Translations under genes and position numbers: made by a program
Notes under the pieces: model-generated
The model's input: the letters and a program-made list of their open reading frames with translations, nothing else
Told to the model about the DNA's origin: nothing
The model's database searches: none
Source: Buxus sempervirens
Taxonomy: Eukaryota > Streptophyta > Magnoliopsida > Buxales > Buxaceae
Assembly: GCA_947561395.2 (NCBI GenBank)
Contig: OX387187.1
Location: 32,965,829-33,029,828, forward strand
Direction of reading: 5' to 3'
DNA: 64,000 nucleotides
Shown: positions 22,501 through 33,457 of the stretch, one piece after another
How positions within the stretch are numbered: the stretch's first letter is position 1
Layout: each line of letters starts with the position of its first letter

Positions 22501-25500
22501 ATAAAACATATACATCACATTACTAAGCTTAGACTCTGGATCCAGGACAGGCTAAACCAAAACCGATAAATAACCAAATAAAACTCCGCATTCAGTACAC
22601 TCATCACAAGTTGTTCCAACCAGAACATCAACTCACACAAATGTTCCAACTAGAACAGTCATTTCTCACAACTGTTCCAACCAGAACAGTAATTCCTCAC
22701 AAGTGTTCCAACCAGAACAGTAATTCCTCACAAGTGTTCCAACCAGAACAGTCATTCCTCACAAGCGTTCCAACCAGAACAGTAATTCCTCATAAGTGTT
22801 CCAACCAGAACATCAACTCACACAAGTAAATAATCTTTACAACACATTTCAAAACTTGCCATTAAGAAAAACAGGGTTTAATAAAATCTCAACCAATTTC
22901 AGCGTTTAACCAATGAGAACTAAAATAAAATCTCCTGGTGTTTGGTATCCAGAACATCACCTACAATTAGCCCTAAATTTGCCTTGGAAGCTCCTAAGTA
23001 TTTCCAGAATTTATCTTTAATATTCTCATAGGTAATATTGTCTCTAGAGTCCTAAACAAGTAATTTGTTAAGTGCTTGAAACCTCCTATCATCAAAACCT
23101 GGCATGGTTTAGTCAAACATATCATTCGGCAAAGAAAAGGGACCATGCGCTCACCTCCTGTGCTAGGCGCGAGGTGGGCGGATAGTCGATGGTCTAAAAA
23201 TTGAGTATGCGCCTACTCGAATTCAAGTGAGTGCGAGGTGAGCGGGAAGTGGGCGTGAGGTGGGCGCGAGACGCGCGGATTGATTTTAAGTGTGCGCGAG
23301 CTGAGCGCCAAGTGAGCGCGAGCTCGGCGGATAGTGTGTTTCTACCTTGCGCCTACTACCCGAAGTGAGCACCAAGTGAGCGCCAAGCGGGCGGATACCC
23401 ACTGCATTTTTCAAGTCTCTGTTAAACCCAGATCTCCAACTCTGGCCGAACTTTTTCGGTCTGTAACCTTTCCTTTAGTCTCCTAATACCCCCAGAACAC
23501 ATTTAAACTAGTTTTGGAATTAATCTAACACACTTTTTATTTATCCTAATTCAATTCTAAAGAAACAATCCCTCGGACTATCTCCGTCCAGAAAAATCAA
23601 TGAAGCTCATTCCACAATCATATGCATTCAAATTAAAACTACGAATAATACAAAACCCAGGTTTTAAAACAGTGCCACTCACATCTTGGTAATTAAAATT
23701 TAACTAGGGTTTCTTTCTAATTCAACCCACCCATGAACAACATTTTTCTTGATTCTTAAAAAGAGATTCAAATCACCAAATCGAAACTTTATAAACATCT
23801 AAATTTTCCAATGAAATCCAATTTAAGAATCAATACGATCAATCATAAAAAACACAAGAAAATATGCAATTTCTCCAGTTTCAAGTGTTTGCTACTTGCC
23901 TTTTTGATGAACCCAAAATTTTCAGAACTTCATCTGTGCCCGTTTTTGGAGCTCAACCGAACCCCTCTAAACTTCTCAAATTTAGATCTCCACCGTTCAG
24001 TTTGAAGTCTTCCATGAGTAGAACAAAACCCTAAAATTGCAGCCCATTCCAACGGTTGGATCTTTCTATCTCACCCTTCGAAGTTGGCTAGTCGGCCATC
24101 TCTACAACTCCTTTTTCTTCCAAAATCTGATTTTCCATCAACTTCTGGGTTACTTCGCATCACCTTAGACTCATCCAAATCCAATCTCCACCGTTCAGAT
24201 TAAAGTATCTCGTGTATAGAGCATAACCTCCAAATTTCATGACGATCCAACGACTAGATCTCCGGGGATCGTCGCTCAAAGTCTGCTGGTCGGACCTCTG
24301 GAGCACCTCCATTTTTCCTTTCTTCCCTCTCTTTTTTCTCCTCTCTTCTTTCCTTTATTTTTCTCCCAAACCTATGCACGAATTTTCCCCTCTTTCCTCC
24401 TTATTTTTGGACTTGCTAAAAACCCTAAACCTTTCCTAGACCTCCCCTTTTTATAAGCTCTCTAAATTAGAAATCCTACTAGGTTTAGAAGACCTTCTAA
24501 ATAGACTTCTCACTCTTAATTGGAAACCTCCCCATCTTAACCCTCCTTCTAATTCCTCTTTTAAGTATTATATATAAGAGAAGGATTTATTTTAATTTAT
24601 TTTCGTGCTAATTAAATTTCTTATTTTAAAATATTACTAAAACACCCTAAAGCTACCTCTTATCCTCAAACTTAAGGCTCCATATCAACCATAATCACCA
24701 ATATACAATTTTTCCTACTTTTAAGCAATAATTTGATATTTAAATCCAAACCTAACCCAAACTAAGTCTAGTTAAATATTTTCAAGTCTAATAATTATTT
24801 ACTTACTCAATATCTTAATTTGGCTAATTGAGAAATGACTAAAATACCCTTTTCTTGGAATTCCATACTTAACCTTTGAATCTTTTTCCAAAAATTCTCC
24901 TCTTTATTTTTCACATCAATCTTAACCATATAATGTACTTGTATTAATACCTATCTTCTCAATATTTAGGCTTATTTAATTTACTTTATTTTAGGAAAAT
25001 TCGGTGTTTTACAACCTAGCTAAGAGTTTGACCAACAAGCTCCATCTAAAGTGACAACTATATCGACTGAAGATGGAGGAAGGCCAGAATGTGATGGAGG
25101 ACCTAAACCTGTTTAACGGTGTATTAGTTCATTTGTGCAAGGTTAATGTAAAGATCAAGGAAGAAGATAAGGCCCTTTTGCTTCTTAACTTGTTTCTCAA
25201 TTCATATAAGCAGTGTTATTGTCCCATAATACTCATAAAAAAAATCCAATTATGAGAATGGGTAAGGGTCTCCTTTAATTGTTCGCGGGGAGAATCGGAA
25301 AGGAAAGGCATCTGAAGGTGGATCTGAAAGAGGCAGGTCAAGATCCAAAGTTAGATGTAAGGACATCCAGTGGTACAACTGTAAAGAGTTTGGCTATGTC
25401 AAACGAGATTGTCCTAGGCAAAATGGAAGGTGGATAATACCATTGATGACAGTATTGCGATGATGGTAGGTGCATCTGACGGAGATGTACTGTAAGGTTC

Positions 25501-28500
25501 TGGTTTGTATCATCTGGAAGAACTTGATGGATATTTTTTGGAAACAAAGTACACGTGGTTTCGAAAGCTCAGATGATGGTATTCCTGTTGAGAGGGAGGA
25601 TGATCAAGGTCCCTTTCCAGAGTCAAGGTTTGAATTTGACTCAGTGCAGCTACACTTGTTCATTGGTTGTTCTTGTGAATCAGGGAGTCAGGAGTGTGCT
25701 GATTCAGGATATGTGTAGTTGGTCTAAGTTTAAAACTAATGGTTCTTTTGTCTTGTAGTGCTACCTATACAGGTGGGAGGAAGAGATCATTGTATGGGCT
25801 CGCCTATTTAAGGGGAACCCACATGTTCTATCTTTGTTTGTCTTTTCATTTGTTTCTTTCCTTCCATAAAGACTACTGATGGCAATGAGGTGTTGAAAGC
25901 AAACGGCATTGGGTGCCGACTTTTGATCCCATGAGTGTAACAGTGGAATGCATTGAAAAGTGTTCGGAGCTTCTCCTATAAATAGATGAGGGCAGAGAGA
26001 GGCAAAGGCATCAATCTGAAGAAAGACAAAGACTGGTAGAGAGAGAGATAGAGAGAGAGGCGAAAGGGGGGAGAAAGGTGTTAGCTCTTGTGGGATTGGA
26101 ATAGGGTGTACAAGGGTTCTGGGTTTGGGTTTAAACTCAGGGTGGTTATAGATCTTGTACGGTGTATTATTCTCAAGTAAAAGAGTAGGTTATTTTTCTT
26201 TGTGGACGTAAGTAAGTTTTTGCCGGATCATCTATATTTATCTTGTTCACTTGTACTATTTTTCTGGTGAATATGGATGTAATGTAAATTAGATTTTCGT
26301 ATCCATATTTATAGGCAATCCTGAGCACAAATCTCAAGCTAACACAATATAAGACTATTGGACCATGAGAACAGAAGCCCTACCTTAAAATAGAAGTTGG
26401 GGGTGATCATATCTCACATACACAATCAGTCATAGATTGATACTATATCTCGGCACTTGGTTTGGTAACTACTCCCAAATGACGAAGTTACCTCCAACCA
26501 TAGAATAATAACATGAAATAAACCAATAGTCAGTGGTTGAACTTGAACCTGATTAACCAGCATTGATGAAGGGCTTAACCTTTGCATGTCCATGTTTAGA
26601 AAATAAAATCCCTCTCTAGAGAGAGGACTTAGATAAGTCAAGATATTGTGAGCTGCATGAGTGCGTTATTTGACTCATGATGGTCACAGAATAAGCTATT
26701 TTGAATAAGTGAGTAATAAATAGATCAAATGACTTACAAAGCACAGAAATCAGCCTGCTTGAAGTTTTTCCTTTTCTTTTATAAGATCCATAATATATTT
26801 CTTTTTGAGAAATGAAAATTCCTTTCTTAGATTGAGCAACTTCTTTCTTAGGAAATAGTTCAGAATTGATGGATCTTTATTTTCGAACTCCCTTTTGTAA
26901 TAATCATATGCTGCTGGACTCTGTAGCATCATCACCTCTAACGACAATATCAACAACAGATAGCATGTAATCTTTCTGAACTTGTTTATATGCAACCCCC
27001 TTTACTGTACTACTAAATCTATCACACTGTGCTCTCAGATATTGCTGCATCCAATCCCCTGTAAATGCCTTCTTTAATTTACAAACTTCCTATCATAATT
27101 AGAGAACTAATTTCTATGGGGAACTTTTAGGTACCTCCTCCTGTAAATCTCTACGGAGAGGAGAATTTTTGACATTCAACTAGTAAAAAGGTGATGAAAG
27201 GTTTATTGCAAAGATATAATAAGCTGTGTTGGTATTTTTGTATCTGAGTGAATGCTTCCTGATACTTGAGTTGGTATGCATCCATTGGATGGAATCCTAC
27301 CAGAGACATCTAGATTCGCTTGGTCCCTGTTCCGACCTTAAGAAGGGATCCTATAGTGTAGCATTTGGCAAAAAACATGCTTTACACCTTTGACAATGGT
27401 ATACCCATTTATTTCTTGGCGGTTGCTTTCCACCAGGCAGGTCCATCAAATCCAGGATGTATTTATATGATTAGTTTTAAGTTCATTTTTCACACAAAGC
27501 ATTCGTCCAGTGAGGTTGAGAGATAGTCTCTTCATGGTAGAAGGTAGGGAGAAAGAAGTTGTAAAGGAATAATAGGATGGAGATGATAACTACTAAGAAG
27601 TAAAGTCTCCTATTGGGTACTTGTGCATGTATAATTATAAACAGCAATGAGATTATTTATATCATCAATGGCAGGAAATGATGACTAAATATCTGAGTCC
27701 GGAAAATGACTTTCTGGGAGTGGTGAATCAATCATTAGTGCTGGTTTCTTTCTCATATGAACTTTTAATGTCTTATAGTTGTCTCAATTCTATCTTGTAA
27801 CCATGTAGACTAGAATAAAAAAATATATGGAAAATTCAAAATTCAGAGATAAGAGAGGAATATTAAGAAAATTGGATTCCTATGCATCATTATTTTTTTC
27901 TTGAGAAGAGATCCCACAGGAAGTAAAGAAGGGAACAAAATCCACAAAAGGTAGGATTGGTGGAAACAAAAGACTTTCTGAAGTCAAGATCATTACATTT
28001 GTACTCCTTTTCAATATGAACATAATATGTGCATACAAAGGCTCAAGAAGGAATTGATTAGCAAGAAAGAGGTTCTAAGAATGCATTTGGTTTAGAAAGC
28101 CTTTGGACCAATCATTCCAAAAGAAGAGCGTGCACAACTTTGAGAAGACTCTCTTCAATAAGGTGTTTATTCTTTCTTCCAGATAGATACTTCCATTTGT
28201 TGATACTCGTTAACTCAGAGACTTTGATGCAAAATCCCATGATCACTAAGGTAGAACTAAAGCACAAAATAGATATGCTCTCTCTTATTATTGAAGCAAA
28301 GTATTTTGATGGATTTTTCAAATTGAGTATCAATCACCTTATGAAAACTTGTAAATTTTAAATATTTCATCATGTTTAAATCTCATGAGGTAGACCTGCA
28401 TACATCAATTATAATTATCTACAAATGAGATAAAATAGCGATACTCAAATAATTAAGTAGTTGAAAAAAGCCCCCAAACATTAGAATGGACTAAAAGGAA

Positions 28501-31500
28501 AAGGCCAATAAATTTTACTCAAACCAATTGGATAAGAAGATTTATCATAATGAACATACAAACTATGAGATAATGGAAGAGATAATAATCTTAAATACTA
28601 AAAAAGAAACATCTTGTAAACGAGAATTCCAAAGCACAAGTTAATCTTTTGAAGTGCTAGGAGTATTGACGCTATTAACTGGCACACTTCAAAAGGTATT
28701 GGAAGTATATGGCCTTCGATTTATTGCCATTTTCAATTGTCCTACTGGACTGCAGGTCTCTGAAAGCACACTGAGATGGGAAAAAGGGTGGACACTGAAG
28801 CAAATTATTAGTCAAATTAGGAATGTATAATATTGAGAAAATAGACCTATGAGGAATAATATTAGCATCTTGGTTTCAAGCAATAAAGTGGAAACCATCA
28901 GGTGCGCAAACTTTTCTCTACAATAGCAATAGAGGACAGTAAAGACTTACTTGTCATGTGATTTGAGGCATTTGAATTGATAATCTATGATGAAGAGTAA
29001 TAATAGTTATGGAATGCTGACTGTCTTTGTGGGAGGAATACAGTGGTAGAATCTTTGAAGAAAAGATAAGGCCATGGTATTTAGCTGCAATATTGTGGGT
29101 TTGATGTCCGCAGAGTGGATTTTATCTTCAGTTGGATTTAGAAATGTCAATAGAAATATTTGGACTAGATGCGAAATTGGAGTTACGGAGGGATACTTTG
29201 GAATAAAAAAAAATGTTTCAAATAAGTCAAACTAAGATCCAATATATTTACCATAGCTTTAATACAAATAAGGGTAGAAGTGAAGTAATACTAATAATTG
29301 AAGGAAAAAAAATTCCTTTTATAATTATAAATTTCACTATCTTGGGTCAATTATTTACAAGATGAGAGATATTGATGATAATTTTGCATTAAATAATTAG
29401 AGATATAGATGGCTTAAATGGAGAGTTGCATCTGGTGTGTTTGTAATTGATATGTATCAGTTGATTTCAAAGGAAAATTTATAAGTTGATCATTATGCCT
29501 GTTTTGATGTATGATTAGAATATTTTTGGGCCATAAAAAAGCAACATATGCATAGGCTGAGCATGGCTGTAATAAGGATGGTGGGATAGGGTGTGTAAGA
29601 AGACTAGGAAAGATAAGGAATGAACATATTCAAGAGTGGTCGTCACCTAAGTGATAAGATAAAGAGATTAATTTAAGATGGTTGGAGCATGCAAAGCAAA
29701 GATTTAAGGAGGCTACTGTGAGAAGGTTTGAGAGTGAACTCATTTAAGAGGGCAAGAGGAAGAAGAAAAAAACATGGACGTAAATCTGTTAAAAAGGATT
29801 TGAATACTCATAAGTTGGCTGAAGATATGATATTTGATAGATTGAGATGGGGGAACAAGATCCATGTTGCTAACCCCAACTTGTTTGGATAAGGCATTTG
29901 ATGTTTCATTGATCAAGTCATTAAACAGAAGTTATTTTGGACTCTTTTATTGATATATATATCGAGTAGAGTAGTTGATTCCCATGTTTAAGGTACGGGA
30001 ATCTCTTGCCTTTGTTTTGTTAATCCTTGGCTTACTTTGTTAAACCCCAACTTACTAATGATTGTTGTGCTTATTCAAAAAATGGAAACATAAGTTTTAA
30101 TTGTCTTACGATGAACAATAATGATAATAGTGATAATGGATTAGTAAATCATCTTGTTCATGACAAGGCTCAGGTTGTATGGCAGTGATTTTCAGTAACT
30201 TGTAAAGTTATTGTTACTTGAAAGTGAGCTGCATCATCTTAATGGATTTATAGGTATTCATCGCTAGAAGATGGACCTGGAACTCTCTCAGAGGGACTGT
30301 GGAGACGTGCATCTGCTGCTGGTGCTTTCACTCTTTTGGAAAAAAGATCCTTTGGAATAGCAGATGACATGTAAGCAGTGCGAAATTGATTCACTTGTTT
30401 ATGTATTTTTTTATATTATTTCTTGAAACTTACATCTCTTACTGCCCTTCTTTCCACCAGATACGAGGCTGGTCTTCTTTTAGCATACCTGGCTTTCATT
30501 CCATTTTGTGAATCGGGTATCATGGATGGCCTTTCATTGCAAGTGAGCTAAAAGCTTATTGTCATTTTTCTCTGTTTGTTCTGCAATCTGTTCAGTGTGC
30601 TTTACTCTTTTGTTGGCAATTCTGCTATAGCTCCTGATCTCAATTAGGTGGGAGTAGAAAATTTTAATTTATTTAGTACTCAATCCATCATAATTGTTTA
30701 TATTGTAAACTTGCAGAGGCTTCTGGAAAGCACTTTCAAACTTGACATCAAAGCTGCAAGAGAGTAAGAAATCCTTTCTATTTCCGATTATTGACATAGC
30801 ACTTTGAATTGGTACATTTCTTGTTAATTCTTTTTTTTAGTGTAATTTTTTTATTTATAAATCTAAAAGCACCTCTGCACTACATCCAGCCACAGTTTTA
30901 TGTGTAACATCTTTATCTGTATCCCCTTCTTTTTGGATAATTGATCCAGGATAACAAATAGTATTTTTAGGAATGTCTTGGTTCCCAATTTTAGCTATTG
31001 CTTTTCTAGTTTTCTTACCAAAAAGAGGATTTTGGGGTTAGTGGGTAGATGATGGGGGAAGAAAGGTAGGTTTCTGTTCTAAAATTTGTATTAGTCTTTT
31101 ATTTAGGTCGTTTTCTTAAATCTGATAATTATATTGAATTGAAGCCTTTGCTGAAGAGGTCTTTTATGTTGAATGCTTAATTAGCGGGTCACATCTTCTG
31201 CATTATGATTCATGTCACTAGTGCCAATACATATCATAAAACTATTCTTTATTCCAACCGTTTTTGTTGTTGTAATCTGTACAAAATTAAGGGTGACTCA
31301 GCACATTTGTCTATTCATTTGCAGATATTGTCTAGCAGATGACCGCTTGTTAGAAGCTGTCAAGTTTCTTGATCTTGGTGATGGTGCTGGTTGGGAATTA
31401 CTCCAGGTTGAATCATAACCAGCAAAATCAGAAAATTTAATATTTCTATTGTTTACTACCAATCTGATGTTATTCTCAATTTACGTGAAGATTAGAGTCA

Positions 31501-32806
31501 AAGGTTCTTAGCTGGTAGAACACACAAGTACGTCATCTAAAAATTACATAAAGTGGTGCATGAAGCACATAAGAGTGCTTTACTGACAAATCCATGGATA
31601 AGAGATTCACATACCCAAAATCTATTAAAAATTTATTAAATGGAACTCTCATCTGGCATTGCTTCCAGTCATAGTGGACACCAATGCATATCAGGCCCAT
31701 AGTTCGAAATACGGTATTGATACACTTAATATGCTTGAGCATTCTGAGTATCAATCCACTCAATATGATACAACAGATTGAACTTAAATCTCCTGATCTG
31801 TTTAACAGCTTATAGCTTGATACATATAACACATCAAATTTTCTTTAAAGATATAAAAAAAATATTGCAGGTTCGAATGTCATTCATCTCTTTCCAATTT
31901 CCTTTACTTCTTCAGCTTAAAAAATCTTTAAAACCATTCACACTCCTTATTTTTTCATTAAAAAAAATCCTAATATTTTTATTTCATAGGTAGAAATACT
32001 TAAGAATTAAAGATATAAGAAACTTTTCTGACATTTCTTAGTTTTGGAAGGTATAAATAATTTAGTTATTTTTTTCAATTTAATCTCATTCTTTAAGTTC
32101 AAATGCATCTATAAGACCTGAAAGTCATAGATACATGTATTTAAAATTTCGAGTGAATTCTATGGATCTATGCTTATATTTCATGATATTTACTGTTTTT
32201 TTGTTGTTCATTTCTGAAAACTGAAATAATTATTTTTTTCTCAAAATTGTTCTTAAATTGTAGTAATTTCAAGACTAAGATAAAAGAAGATAGCAGATTT
32301 AGATCAAGTTATATGCATTAAGAATGAGGATTTAAGAACCTTCGTGGATGAAGAGACCAAAGAAATTTGGATCGAATATTTTCAAAACTTATTAAATGGT
32401 GAAAATGCAAAGTCCTTTATTTTGTAGAGTAGTTATTGGAGTCAAGAAAACACTATATTTGTAAGGATTAGTCTACCTAAAGTAAAGAGGGCTTTAGCTA
32501 AGATGAAAACGGAAATGGCTTTAGGATCAAATGGTACTCCGACTTAAGTCTGAAAGTGCATGGTTGAGTTTAGTGTATTTGAGTTGATTGAATCAGTTGC
32601 AGGAAGTTTTTAAGGACTAGAAAAATTTGAAGGTTTTGGAATAAGAGCATTGTTGTAAGTTATAACTATAATTCTATAAATAACCAAAAAATGTTTTCTG
32701 TAACATGGATTCTTACGTGCAGGCAATGCTGAATCCTGACTTCCGTCAACGGCCAATTGCAGAAGCTGTACTGAATCATCGATTCATGACTGGAGCAGTT
32801 CTTTGA
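14731..32806 (+). CDS. Kinase-fold protein, probably plastid-targeted; predicted pseudokinase (434 aa, 12 exons)
   Basis: Exons: 14731-14993, 15071-15169, 15300-15357, 19270-19350, 19753-19824, 19917-20164, 20282-20353, 30254-30370, 30461-30542, 30717-30763, 31325-31406, 32723-32806. All junctions are GT-AG and the frame is continuous; an in-frame stop just upstream fixes the start. The Ser/Arg-rich N-terminus (about 1-70) looks like a transit peptide. The kinase fold covers about 110-432: VIFK (Lys140, beta3), a helix-C region with Glu159, a catalytic-loop equivalent HQSLGPAS at 263-270, DLA at 290-292 instead of DFG, and the C-lobe DFRQRPIAEAVLNHRFM. The HRD Asp, the loop Lys and the loop Asn are replaced (Ser265, Gly267, Ser270), so phosphotransfer is unlikely. 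I know this as a conserved plant family annotated only as 'protein kinase superfamily'; its function is unknown to me. Introns 3 (3.9 kb) and 7 (9.9 kb) are swollen by transposons. Confidence 0.92.
15384..16174. mobile_element. Foldback/MULE-type TIR element with about 170-bp TIRs (intron 3)
   Basis: The two ends are inverted copies for about 170 bp. Shared blocks in order are TTGAAAGGACC, TTTTCCC, TATTTACAAAAACATGCTTT, TGCAACTTTTCCCC, AATTG.(A/G)TTTCAG, TGTAGCTCGATTAATC. Near-identical 9-bp flanks, CCTTCTCTA (15375-15383) and CCTTCTATA (16175-16183), fit a Mutator-like target duplication. No transposase is present. The middle is dense in ATTAATCG-type motifs. Confidence 0.75.
16478..16590. 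repeat. (TA)n and (TGTA)n microsatellites
   Basis: (TA)n lies at about 16478-16501 and 16537-16568, with CA-rich sequence between, and is followed by TGTATGTATGTATGTAT. It is within intron 3 of the kinase-like gene; the open frames here are repeat artefacts. Confidence 0.9.
16600..19269. other. Remainder of intron 3
   Basis: No exon, domain or clear element seen between the foldback element and exon 4 (acceptor at 19268-19269). An open stretch at 17924-18265 shows no known domain and is treated as intron. Confidence 0.6.
19453..19752 (-). mobile_element. 5'-truncated LINE, RNase H and 3' end, in intron 4
   Basis: On the minus strand the sequence encodes the end of a LINE RNase H domain (SFKHVLRDANDVADSLAKAG), then a 3' untranslated tail, ending in a (TA)n run at 19453-19475. 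It lies antisense to the host gene. Its truncated 5' end lies close to the AG acceptor of exon 5 at 19751-19752, so the pyrimidine tract and branch-point region there may be LINE-derived. Confidence 0.8.
21127..21719 (-). repeat. Left LTR of the inverted-LTR element
   Basis: About 593 bp. In reverse complement it starts TGTAGTGCC and ends CTAACA. It shares the TATA-like CCTATAAATA and CCTATTTAAG blocks, a CT/GA-rich stretch and CCTATTCCAATCCCACAAGA (reverse complement) with the right LTR. Confidence 0.8.
22324..22450. repeat. Tandem repeat, about 35-bp unit x4
   Basis: Units begin GGCCTACTC(A/C)GGGTATCG. The block lies inside the solo LTR. Confidence 0.85.
22612..22826. repeat. Tandem repeat, 31-bp unit x7
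   Basis: The unit starts TGTTCCAACCAGAACAGTAA and ends TTCCTCACAAG. The outer copies are more divergent (CATCAACTCACACAA) and the inner copies nearly identical. Each unit has a GTTC-N6-GAAC inverted pair. It is inside the solo LTR. Confidence 0.93.
23150..23400. repeat. GC-rich GTGAGCGCGAG-type degenerate repeat
   Basis: Repeated (A)GTG(A/G)GCGC(C/G)A(A/G)G blocks alternate with GGCGGAT. This is a GC-rich island inside an AT-rich solo LTR. Confidence 0.75.
25754..26344 (+). repeat. Right LTR of the inverted-LTR element
   Basis: About 591 bp, starting TGTAGTGCTACC and ending GCTAACA. It contains a TATA-like CCTATAAATAG at about 25976 and a GA-rich run at about 26038-26060. It aligns along its whole length with the left LTR only after inversion. 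Confidence 0.82.
29550..29905 (+). mobile_element. RTE LINE 3' fragment (intron 7)
   Basis: With frameshifts it translates to the RTE C-terminal region (SRWLEHAKQR-like, KRKKKKTW, then NKIHVANPNLFG), ending at the typical position near TTGTTTGGATAAGGC. It is in sense with the host gene. Confidence 0.7.
32275..32660 (+). mobile_element. RTE LINE fragment, pre-RT/RT start (intron 11)
   Basis: NEDLRTFVDEETKEIWIEYF, LLNGE and LPKVKRALAKMKTEMALGSN match the region just before and into the RTE reverse transcriptase. Stops are present. It is sense to the host gene, directly upstream of the last exon. Confidence 0.7.
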
Positions 32807-33006
32807 GTTGGAGGTGGAATCTAGAAGAGCTGTGTAGGAGCTGGTTTTCTCCCCGGTTCATGTAGAAGGTTAAGCTGGTGCTTATCATGTACCCTAAAAT
32901 TGGAGACAAGATTTGTGACCTTTGTCATGGATGCCCGTTACTTAATTGGCCATAAATTGGTTTCCAACTCTCTGTAAATCAATTTTGATATTGATGGTGA
33001 TCAGCA

Positions 33007-33012
33007 AATAAA
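33007..33012 (+). terminator. Candidate poly(A) signal of the kinase-like gene
   Basis: AATAAA, 200 nt after the stop codon at 32806. Plant signals are loose, so this is only a candidate. Confidence 0.4.
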
Positions 33013-33270
33013 TACGAAGTACAGCATCCATGAATCATAGAAATCTTGTAATCTGACGAATGCCTGATATGTTCTTAGATATTTTTATCCAACTGATTTT
33101 GAATTACATTGTGATGGATTCTGTGGCTAAACTCCTAAAAAAAGGGGTTTTTAAGCTTGCCAATGCCCTTTGAAAGTTGGCTCAAATGTTGTTCATAGTA
33201 CCAACGAACTGTGTACGAGGAACTTGTAACAGATTGAGCCGAAGGAACTCATAGGAGAAAAAAAAAATGC

Positions 33271-33276
33271 TTTTAT
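33271..33276 (-). terminator. Candidate poly(A) signal of the RBR ligase gene
   Basis: AATAAA on the minus strand (TTTATT on plus), 182 nt after the stop codon. Together with the signal at 33007 it would place the two convergent 3' ends about 260 bp apart. Confidence 0.4.
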
Positions 33277-33457
33277 TTACTCAAGAGACAAATGGATTAC
33301 AAAGCATATGGGGTTTGTGGGAGCTTCCTGGGATGATCTTTGCACTGGGTCTGGTTCAAACAGAATCTTATCTCATCAGGATCCACTTGCATCTGCTCTT
33401 GCTATGATGTTAGCAAAATGATGATTTCTCTCGACCAGTTGGGTCTGACTCTTCCAT

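Larger units (their letters stand above)
21796..25013 (-). mobile_element. Solo LTR, Gypsy-like, 3.2 kb, with ACCTA target duplication
   Basis: On the minus strand it reads TGTAAAACACCGAATTTTCC ... GGAACCGGGGCGTTA, with the last bases altered (TTTAACG on plus where TGTAACG is expected). The 5-bp repeat ACCTA lies at 21791-21795 and 25014-25018. Excising it plus one repeat restores the gag frame of the host element. No internal retroviral genes are present, so it is a solo LTR. It contains three blocks of tandem repeats. Confidence 0.85.
21720..25460 (+). pseudogene. Partial Copia gag, split by a solo LTR
   Basis: The plus-strand frame at 21720-21795 (MDEDFASAL) continues after the solo LTR at 25019 (SLTNKLHLK, KMEEGQNVMEDLNLFN, EEDKALLLLN). 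It ends in a decayed zinc knuckle (YNCKEFGYVKRDC) near 25410. The N-terminal half of gag and the primer-binding site are absent, and internal stops are present. Confidence 0.8.
21127..26344. mobile_element. Copia-type element with inverted LTRs and perfect 5-bp target duplication
   Basis: The left terminus TGTTAGGATTTGTGC (from 21127) is the reverse complement of the right terminus, which ends ...CTAACA at 26344. The 5-bp repeat CAATA flanks the unit at 21122-21126 and 26345-26349. The left LTR (21127-21719) is minus-oriented and the right LTR (25754-26344) plus-oriented, so both outer ends are U5 ends. Between them is a plus-oriented partial gag of about 0.8 kb, itself split by a solo LTR. 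Standard elements have direct LTRs, so this is a rearranged copy. Confidence 0.82.
20545..29250 (-). mobile_element. Degenerate Ty1/Copia element, split by a nested insertion (intron 7)
   Basis: Minus-strand similarity, with many stops, follows Copia order: protease region (about 29010-28780), GAG-pre-integrase (about 28760-28620), integrase (CELAK-like zinc region, FHKVIDTQF, ERKNKHL; about 28600-28050), a weak RT region, then RNase H (LLFSKHGH, STT.Y, GGN). RNase H is cut at 26350 and resumes at 21121 with YC.NK...HFIKE, QVADIL and IFAPT down to about 20890. The 20890-20545 part is probably LTR. The element inserted at 21127-26344 plus its CAATA duplication separates the two RNase H halves; without it the frame continues. 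Both outer ends are uncertain and no intact 5' LTR was found. Confidence 0.75.

Noticed and set aside
22612..22826. Heat-shock elements in the 31-bp repeat
   Set aside because: TTC and GAA are six bases apart instead of two, so it does not fit the nGAAnnTTCn rule.
22612..22826. CRISPR-like array (regular repeats with spacers)
   Set aside because: Units are contiguous with no unique spacers, in a plant solo LTR.
26750..26995. 81-codon minus-strand open frame
   Set aside because: It lies within the decayed Copia RT region and shows no independent domain.
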